Below, piece by piece: positions 1 to 4,833 of a stretch of 8,364 nt of DNA. The position numbers and the translations under genes are program-made. The notes beneath the pieces are model-generated. The model saw only the letters and a list, made by a program, of their open reading frames with translations. It searched no databases and was not told the DNA's origin. This DNA comes from an uncultured Collinsella sp. GTDB lineage: Bacteria; Actinomycetota; Coriobacteriia; Coriobacteriales; Coriobacteriaceae. The stretch is from contig UQLC01000036.1 in assembly GCA_900541795.1 (NCBI GenBank), positions 1 through 8,364 on the forward strand, written 5' to 3'. Numbering within the stretch: the stretch's first letter is position 1; the number at the start of each line of letters is the position of its first letter.

Positions 1-1
1 C

Positions 2-592
2 CTACAGCGCGCCGTCCAGCATAAGGTTCACCTTGAGCACGTTGACCGTGGGCTCGCCGAACACGCCGAGGAAACGGCCCTTGGTGCACGCGGCAATGAT
101 GTCGCGCACCTCGTCCTCACTTTTGCCCGTGGCCTTGGCAAGGCGCGGGACCTGGTACTCGGCGGCATCGGGAGAGATCTCGGGGTCGAGCCCTGAGCCG
201 GAACACGTCACCAGGTCGACGGGCACAGCGTCCATATCGGCATCGGGGTTGGCGGCGCGGATCTTCTTCACGCGCGCATCCACAAGCTGCCGATACTCCT
301 CACTCGCCGGGGACAGGTTGGATGGGGCACCATACGCCATGAGCTCGCCATCTTCGCCTTCGAAAATTGACACGTTCTGGATGCGGCCCCACATGTGGTC
401 CTCATCCTCGAAGTTCTGGCCGATGAGCTCGGAACCCACAACCTTGCCGTCGACCGTAATGAGCGAACCGTTCGCCTGATACGGGAACGCAACCTGGGCA
501 ATGCCGGTCACGACAAGCGTATAGCCCAGGCCGCAGACAACGGTAAACAGCGCGAACACGCCCAGTGCGCGCGATGCAACACCTTTGAACAT
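2..592 (-). CDS. kdpC: KdpC, accessory subunit of the potassium-transporting P-type ATPase
   Basis: Complete 196-residue subunit of the membrane K+ pump KdpFABC. In the family KdpC has one N-terminal membrane span and an extracytoplasmic domain, and it raises the affinity of the pump. Seen here: a hydrophobic span at about residues 10-36, then the family blocks GSELIGQNF (53-61), YGAPSNLSPAS (87-97), VPVDLVTCSGSGLDP (123-137), YQVPRLAKATG (146-156) and a C-terminal GEPTVNVLKVNLMLD (179-193). Length is normal for the family. The start chosen is the ATG at 592: GGAGG sits 5 bases upstream, whereas the GTG at 604 lies upstream of that ribosome site and abuts the kdpB stop. It is the last gene of kdpFABC, 12 bases after kdpB. 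One departure: the usual Arg-Pro-Ser after the LIGQ block reads Arg-Ile-Gln (70-72). The stop (TAG) is at 4-2, so nothing downstream is visible. Confidence 0.96.
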   Translation of the reverse strand: MFKGVASRALGVFALFTVVCGLGYTLVVTGIAQVAFPYQANGSLITVDGKVVGSELIGQNFEDEDHMWGRIQNVSIFEGEDGELMAYGAPSNLSPASEEYRQLVDARVKKIRAANPDADMDAVPVDLVTCSGSGLDPEISPDAAEYQVPRLAKATGKSEDEVRDIIAACTKGRFLGVFGEPTVNVLKVNLMLDGAL

Positions 593-597
593 ACAAA

Positions 598-602
598 CCT
601 CC
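598..602 (-). promoter_or_regulatory. Ribosome binding site of kdpC
   Basis: GGAGG on the minus strand, five bases before the ATG at 592 and three bases after the kdpB stop. It fixes the kdpC start at 592 rather than at the GTG at 604. Confidence 0.85.
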
Positions 603-604
603 AC

Positions 605-2659
605 TTACATAATGCCGCAGAACGCGAGCAGCATGTCGATGAGCTTGATGAATACGAACGGGGCAACGATGCCGCCCAGACCCCACACGAGCAGGTTGTG
701 GGTCAGCAGCTGTCCGGACGGGACCTCGCGGTACTTAACGCCCTTCAGCGCGGCCGGGATCAGCGCGACGATAACGAGCGCGTTATAGATGATGGCCGAA
801 AGAACCGCGGACAGCGGGCTTGCCAGACCGAGGATGTTGAGGGCGTCCAACCCGGGGTAGATCGGCGAGAACAGGGCCGGGATGATAGCGAAGTACTTCG
901 CCATGTCGTTGGCCACCGAGAAGGTCGTGAGCGAACCGCGGGTCATGAGCAGCTGCTTGCCGATACGCACGACCTCGATGAGCTTGGTGGGGCTGGAGTC
1001 GAGGTCGACCATGTTGCCGGCCTCCTTGGCAGCCTGGGTGCCCGTGTTCATGGCCACGGCGACGTCGGCCTGGGCCAGAGCGGGCGCGTCGTTGGTGCCG
1101 TCGCCGGTCATGGCGACCAGGTGCCCCTCACGCTGGAACTCGCGGATCTTCTCGAGCTTGCCTTCAGGGGTGGCCTCGGCCAGGAAGTCGTCAACGCCGG
1201 CCTCGGCGGCGATTGCCGCGGCGGTGAGCGGGTTGTCGCCCGTCACCATGATGGTCTTGATGCCCATCTTGCGCAGGTCGGCGAACTTCTCCTTAACGCC
1301 GGACTTGATGATGTCCTTGAGGTACACAACGCCCAGCACGCGGCAGTTCTTTGTCACGACCAGCGGGGTGCCGCCGGCCTTGGCGATGCGTTCGACGGCC
1401 TCGTCGCACTCCTTTGAGAACACGCCGCCGGCTGCCTCCACATAGGTGCGCACGGAATCGGCAGCGCCTTTGCGGATCTCATTGCCCTCGTAGTTCACGC
1501 CGGACATACGCGTTGCCGCGGTGAACGGGATAAACTCCATACCCTTATCCTCGAGTGTGCGGCCGCGCAGACCGAACTGCTCCTTGGCGAGGACGACGAT
1601 GGAGCGGCCCTCGGGGGTCTCGTCGGCCAGCGAGGAAAGCTGGGCGGCATCGGCCAGCTCCGCGGGATCGACGCCGTCGACCGGGATGAACTCGGCGGCT
1701 TGGCGGTTACCCAAGGTGATGGTGCCGGTCTTGTCGAGCATGAGGATGTCGACGTCGCCGGCGGCCTCGATGGCGCGGCCGGACATGGCCAGCACGTTGG
1801 CCTCGTTCAGACGGCTCATGCCGGCGATGCCGATGGCGGAAAGAAGGGCGCCGATGGTAGTAGGAGCCAGGCACACGAGCAGCGCCACGAGCGTGGTTAC
1901 GGCCGTGGGGTTGTCCATGTCGTTAAGACCGACCGAGAAGCAGGAGTAACAATACAGGGCCAGCGTGACCAGGATAAAGACGATGGAGAGGGCCACCAGG
2001 AAGATCTCCAGAGCGATCTCGTTAGGGGTCTTCTTGCGCGCGGCACCCTCAACCATCGCGATCATCTTGTCCAGGAAGCTCTGGCCGGGCTCACTGGAGA
2101 TCTTGACGATGATCCAGTCGGACAGCACCGTGGTACCGCCGGTAACGGCAGAGCGGTCGCCGCCGGCCTCGCGGACCACGGGGGCGGACTCGCCGGTGAT
2201 GGCGGACTCGTCAACGGAGGCAGCGCCCTCGATGACGTCGCCGTCGCCGGGAATCTGCTCGCCGGCGCGTACGATCACCAGGTCGCCGCGCGCGAGCTCG
2301 GTGCCGGGAACGACGGTGAAGTGCTCCTTGTCCTCAACGGACTCGATGCGATGGGCCTCGACATCCTTCTTGGCCGCACGCAGGGAATCGGCCTGGGCCT
2401 TACCGCGGCCCTCGGCAAGCGCCTCGGCGAAGTTCGAGAACAGGTCGGTAAGCCACAGGATGACCGCAATGGCGACCACATAGTAGGTGGGCACACCCGC
2501 GTCCTGCACACCGAAAATGGAAGCGACGGCCAGGACGGAGGTCATGACGGCGGAAAGCCACACCAGGAACATGACCGGGTTTTGAATCTGGACGCGAGGA
2601 TCCAGCTTGGCAAACGAGTCGCGGACCGCGCGGCCCATCATGTCTTTTTGCATAGTCAT
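605..2659 (-). CDS. kdpB: KdpB, ATP-hydrolysing subunit of the potassium-transporting P-type ATPase
   Basis: Complete 684-residue P-type ATPase catalytic subunit, which hydrolyses ATP to drive K+ uptake through KdpA. Membrane spans lie at about 29-49, 57-78, 216-239, 253-278, 586-606, 612-636 and 655-678. The actuator domain carries TGES at 155-158. CLAPTT (263-268) lies in span 4. The phosphorylation loop is DKTGTIT with the phospho-acceptor Asp309. The nucleotide domain includes FTAATRMSG (379-387) and KGAA (397-400). TGDNPLTAAA (473-482) and MTGDGTNDAPAL (517-528) form the hinge. NDMAK (584-588) in span 5 matches the Asp/Lys pair known in E. coli KdpB. Ser158 corresponds to the serine phosphorylated for inhibition in E. 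coli. The start is the ATG at 2659, behind AAGGAGGG; the in-frame TTG at 2683 overlaps kdpA and precedes that site. Leucine codons are mainly CTG and CTT in the stretch I sampled. It lies 16 bases after kdpA and 12 before kdpC. Confidence 0.98.
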   Translation of the reverse strand: MTMQKDMMGRAVRDSFAKLDPRVQIQNPVMFLVWLSAVMTSVLAVASIFGVQDAGVPTYYVVAIAVILWLTDLFSNFAEALAEGRGKAQADSLRAAKKDVEAHRIESVEDKEHFTVVPGTELARGDLVIVRAGEQIPGDGDVIEGAASVDESAITGESAPVVREAGGDRSAVTGGTTVLSDWIIVKISSEPGQSFLDKMIAMVEGAARKKTPNEIALEIFLVALSIVFILVTLALYCYSCFSVGLNDMDNPTAVTTLVALLVCLAPTTIGALLSAIGIAGMSRLNEANVLAMSGRAIEAAGDVDILMLDKTGTITLGNRQAAEFIPVDGVDPAELADAAQLSSLADETPEGRSIVVLAKEQFGLRGRTLEDKGMEFIPFTAATRMSGVNYEGNEIRKGAADSVRTYVEAAGGVFSKECDEAVERIAKAGGTPLVVTKNCRVLGVVYLKDIIKSGVKEKFADLRKMGIKTIMVTGDNPLTAAAIAAEAGVDDFLAEATPEGKLEKIREFQREGHLVAMTGDGTNDAPALAQADVAVAMNTGTQAAKEAGNMVDLDSSPTKLIEVVRIGKQLLMTRGSLTTFSVANDMAKYFAIIPALFSPIYPGLDALNILGLASPLSAVLSAIIYNALVIVALIPAALKGVKYREVPSGQLLTHNLLVWGLGGIVAPFVFIKLIDMLLAFCGIM

Positions 2660-2668
2660 AAATCTGCA

Positions 2669-2676
2669 CCCTCCTT
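2669..2676 (-). promoter_or_regulatory. Ribosome binding site of kdpB
   Basis: AAGGAGGG on the minus strand, nine bases before the ATG at 2659. It overlaps the last base of the kdpA stop codon (2678-2676), which suggests translational coupling. It rules out the TTG at 2683 as the start. Confidence 0.85.
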
Positions 2677-4499
2677 TACGCAATCATCTGGAAGAACTCG
2701 GCAACGGGGCCAAGCGCCAGGGCCGGGAAGAAGCTCAGGGCACCGATCAGCAGAACGATGAACACGAGCAGGAATACGAACATGCCGTTGGTGGTAGACA
2801 AGGTACCGGCGCTCTCGGCGACCTTACCCTTCTTGGCCAGCGAGCCGGCGATAGCCAGCGTACCGATGATGGGCATGAAGCGGGCGAACAGCATCTCGAG
2901 GCCGAGCATGACGTTGATCCAGGGAATGTTGCAGTTCATGCCTGCAAACGCCGAGCCGTTGTTGCCGCCGCATGAGGTGAAGGCATACAGCGCCTCGGAG
3001 AAGCCGTGCGCGCCACCATTGTTGAGCTGGTCGGCAAGACCGGGCACCATGCAGGCGATGGCCGAGCACACCAGAATGGCAAACGGAGTTGCCAAGCACA
3101 GGACAACTGCCCAGCGCATCTCGCCCGGCTCGATCTTCTTGCCCAGGAACTCAGGCGTGCGTCCGACCATGAGGCCGGCGATGAACACTGTGAGGATGGC
3201 GAAGCCGATCATGCCGTACAGGCCGCAGCCCACGCCGCCGAAGACGACCTCGCCCAGAGCAATCTGGAGCATCTGGACAAAACCGCCCAGCGGGGTGTAG
3301 GAGTCGTGCATGGAGTTAACCGAGCCGTTGGAAGCAGCCGTCGTGAAAGCAGACCAGGTAGAAGAGGAGGCGATACCGAAACGGCTCTCCTTGCCCTCCA
3401 TGTTGCCGCCGGCCTGGCCGTCGGTCATCTCGATATTGACCGCTCCGCCATCGGCCAGCTGCGGGGTGCCCGCATGCTCGTTGACGGCGATGATGCCGGT
3501 GAAGATCACCAGCAGGATGAACATGGCGGCAAAGATGGCCTTGCCCTGCTTGGTGTTCTTGACGCCGATACCGAAGGCGAAGCAACAGGCGGCCGGGATC
3601 AGCAGCAGGCTGGTCATCTCGATGATGTTGGTGAAGGCACTGGGGTTCTCATACGGATGGGCGGAGTTCACGCCGAAGAAGCCGCCGCCGTTGGTGCCGG
3701 ACTGCTTGATGGCGACCTGAGGAGCCGCGGGACCCTGGGGCAGGAACTGCTCGGTGACCACGCGCGCGCCCTCGACAACCTTGCCGTCGACCTTGACCGT
3801 GTCGCCCTCGATCTGGGCGCCGTCGATGACGCTCCAGCCGCCGTCTGCATTAGGCTGAACAGCGACGGGTTCTACGAGCTCAGCCTTCTGAGCCGGCTGG
3901 AAGTTGGAGATGACGCCACCGGCAGCCAGGCAGATGCCGAACACGAGGTTCAGCGGAATGAGCACATACAGGACGGTGCGGGTGAGGTCGACCCAGAAGG
4001 AACCCAGACCCTGCTCCTTGACCTGACGGAAGCCGCGGATCAGCGCGAACATGACCGCGATACCGGTGCCAGCGGAAACGAAGTTCTGCACAGTGAGACC
4101 CATGAACTGCACAAGGTAGGACAGGGTGGTCTCACCGGAGTAGGACTGCCAGTTGGTGTTGGTTATGAAGGAAGCAGCCGTATTGAACGACAGGTCCCAT
4201 GACACACCCGGCAGGTGCTGGGGATTGCCTGGCAAGAAGGACTGAAGCGCCTGGAGTGCCACAAGAGTCACGAGGCCGATCCCCGAAAAGACCAGCACGC
4301 TCGCCAGATAGCGCCTACACCCCATCTGTTCTGCCGCGTCGATGCGAAGCAGACGATAGACGCCACGCTCCACAGGAGCAATCACAGGCGACAGGAACGT
4401 ATGCTCACCATCCATGATATGGGCCATGAACCGACCGAGCGGAACGGCCAGGACGACGAGTACGGCAAAGTACAAGATGTACTGAATCGCAGCGTCCAT
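2676..4499 (-). CDS. kdpA: KdpA, potassium-binding and translocating subunit
   Basis: Complete 607-residue polytopic membrane protein of the SKT/Trk K+ transporter superfamily; it selects and binds K+ in the KdpFABC pump. All four selectivity-filter repeats are visible: TNTNWQSYSGE (113-123), TNGGGFFGVNSAHP (269-282), TTAASNGSVN (386-395) and SCGGNNGSAFAG (509-520). About ten hydrophobic spans are seen, beginning near residues 3, 64, 128, 172, 292, 321, 410, 463, 530 and 572. E. coli KdpA is 557 residues. The extra length lies largely in the extracellular loop before filter 2 (about 204-262), which is rich in Gly, Val and acidic residues, and in a loop at about 342-376. The start ATG at 4499 is 3 bases after the kdpF stop. 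Its likely ribosome site, GAGGAG at 4518-4513, lies inside kdpF with a long spacing of 13, so coupling to kdpF is likely. Confidence 0.98.
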   Translation of the reverse strand: MDAAIQYILYFAVLVVLAVPLGRFMAHIMDGEHTFLSPVIAPVERGVYRLLRIDAAEQMGCRRYLASVLVFSGIGLVTLVALQALQSFLPGNPQHLPGVSWDLSFNTAASFITNTNWQSYSGETTLSYLVQFMGLTVQNFVSAGTGIAVMFALIRGFRQVKEQGLGSFWVDLTRTVLYVLIPLNLVFGICLAAGGVISNFQPAQKAELVEPVAVQPNADGGWSVIDGAQIEGDTVKVDGKVVEGARVVTEQFLPQGPAAPQVAIKQSGTNGGGFFGVNSAHPYENPSAFTNIIEMTSLLLIPAACCFAFGIGVKNTKQGKAIFAAMFILLVIFTGIIAVNEHAGTPQLADGGAVNIEMTDGQAGGNMEGKESRFGIASSSTWSAFTTAASNGSVNSMHDSYTPLGGFVQMLQIALGEVVFGGVGCGLYGMIGFAILTVFIAGLMVGRTPEFLGKKIEPGEMRWAVVLCLATPFAILVCSAIACMVPGLADQLNNGGAHGFSEALYAFTSCGGNNGSAFAGMNCNIPWINVMLGLEMLFARFMPIIGTLAIAGSLAKKGKVAESAGTLSTTNGMFVFLLVFIVLLIGALSFFPALALGPVAEFFQMIA

Positions 4500-4502
4500 A
4501 GT

Positions 4503-4589
4503 TTACGAATCACTCCTCATCAGAATGTAGATGTAATAGATAAGAAGTCCAATGCAGACGACTCCGATGATGGGAATGAGGATGTCCAT
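4503..4589 (-). CDS. kdpF: KdpF, small membrane peptide of the Kdp complex
   Basis: A 28-residue open frame directly upstream of kdpA, ATG at 4589 and TAA at 4505-4503. It begins MDILIPIIGVVCIGLLIYY and ends ILMRSDS, so it is one hydrophobic span (about residues 3-23) with a short charged C-terminal tail. That size, single span and position match KdpF of other bacteria (29 residues in E. coli), which packs against KdpA/KdpB and stabilises the complex. The ribosome site AAAGGGG (4602-4596) is 6 bases before the ATG. It is the first gene of the operon, and its end holds the likely ribosome site of kdpA. Sequence similarity among KdpF proteins is low, so the call rests mainly on hydrophobicity, length and synteny. 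Confidence 0.9.
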   Translation of the reverse strand: MDILIPIIGVVCIGLLIYYIYILMRSDS

Positions 4590-4595
4590 TTACCG

Positions 4596-4602
4596 CCCCT
4601 TT
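4596..4602 (-). promoter_or_regulatory. Ribosome binding site of kdpF
   Basis: AAAGGGG on the minus strand, six bases before the ATG at 4589. It supports translation of the short kdpF frame. Confidence 0.7.
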
Positions 4603-4623
4603 CACACGCGATCCGATGTCTCG

Positions 4624-4645
4624 GACGCCTGCCCTCGCAAGCGTC
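4624..4645 (-). other. Small hairpin in the presumed kdpF leader
   Basis: GACGC (4624-4628) and GCGTC (4641-4645) can pair around a 12-base loop. If transcription starts near 4663, this lies in the untranslated leader about 35 bases before the kdpF ribosome site. Five base pairs is weak, and I assign no function. The leader is too short for a ydaO-type c-di-AMP riboswitch and does not resemble one. Confidence 0.25.
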
Positions 4646-4669
4646 TGGGGACAGTAAACGCTTCTAGGG

Positions 4670-4675
4670 ATTAAA
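4670..4675 (-). promoter_or_regulatory. Candidate -10 element of the kdpFABC promoter
   Basis: TTTAAT on the minus strand, five of six bases matching TATAAT. The hexamer 17 bases upstream (GTGAGC) does not resemble TTGACA. A good -10 with no -35 is what an activator-dependent promoter looks like, in line with control by KdpE. A start near 4663 would give a leader of roughly 75 bases. This is inference; no transcript end is known. Confidence 0.45.
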
Positions 4676-4677
4676 GA

Positions 4678-4701
4678 GGCGTGAGGGCCGGGGCTCACGT
4701 C
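4678..4701. repeat. Imperfect inverted repeat between the divergent promoters
   Basis: GTGAG (4681-4685) pairs with CTCAC (4694-4698) around the 8-base loop GGCCGGGG. On the plus strand the pairing extends outward to 4678/4701 through one G-T wobble. It fills the space where a -35 for kdpFABC would be expected and ends next to the direct repeat at 4701-4722. It could be a protein-binding dyad or chance in GC-rich DNA. Confidence 0.3.
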
Positions 4702-4722
4702 CTTAAGATGCCGTAAAGATGC
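4701..4722 (+). promoter_or_regulatory. Candidate KdpE operator: tandem 11-bp direct repeat
   Basis: CCTTAAGATGC (4701-4711) is followed directly by CGTAAAGATGC (4712-4722), matching at 9 of 11 positions with AAGATGC identical. A period of one helical turn is typical for OmpR/PhoB-family regulators such as KdpE, which bind head-to-tail on direct repeats. On the other strand it reads CTTTAC and CTTAA, an AT-rich half-site type reminiscent of the T-rich KdpE site in E. coli. The centre is about 50 bases upstream of the presumed kdpFABC start and about 55 upstream of the presumed kdpD start, so one site could serve both units. No binding is shown. Confidence 0.5.
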
Positions 4723-4755
4723 AGGTAGAAAGCACTATTGCAGCTGCAGTGCGCC

Positions 4756-4761
4756 TATACT
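4756..4761 (+). promoter_or_regulatory. Candidate -10 element of the kdpDE promoter
   Basis: TATACT on the plus strand matches the consensus at five of six bases. No convincing -35 lies 16-18 bases upstream; TTGCAG at 4739-4744 is too close. Transcription would start near 4768 and leave a leader of roughly 65 bases before the kdpD ATG. The in-frame TTG at 4738 lies upstream of this element, which argues against it as the start. Confidence 0.45.
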
Positions 4762-4820
4762 CGACCTCGCGAGCATACAGTGGTGTCTTCACCGCGTATG
4801 CACGCATGGACAACGCTTCA

Positions 4821-4826
4821 GAAAGG
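4821..4826 (+). promoter_or_regulatory. Ribosome binding site of kdpD
   Basis: GAAAGG seven bases before the ATG at 4834. It selects that ATG over the in-frame TTG at 4738 and ATG at 4798, neither of which has a comparable site. Confidence 0.7.
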
Positions 4827-4833
4827 CTACGCT

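Noticed and set aside
395..1417. Long plus-strand open frame opposite kdpB and kdpC
   Set aside because: It is the complement of clear KdpB/KdpC coding sequence, has no family motif and a low-complexity Asp/Glu/Arg/Gly composition typical of antisense frames in GC-rich DNA.
1700..2761. Long plus-strand open frame opposite kdpB, extending past the kdpA stop
   Set aside because: Same antisense shadow effect; repetitive Gly/Asp/His/Val composition, no recognised domain.
3006..4202. 398-codon plus-strand open frame opposite kdpA
   Set aside because: Complement of the KdpA selectivity-filter regions; composition is an artefact of GC-rich codons.
4590..4740. A c-di-AMP (ydaO-type) riboswitch before the kdp operon
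   Set aside because: The presumed leader is only about 75 bases and shows none of the conserved blocks of that riboswitch.
4738..4833. N-terminal extension of KdpD from TTG 4738 or ATG 4798
   Set aside because: No ribosome site, the extension has no KdpD similarity, and TTG 4738 is upstream of the likely -10 element; ATG 4834 has GAAAGG at good spacing.
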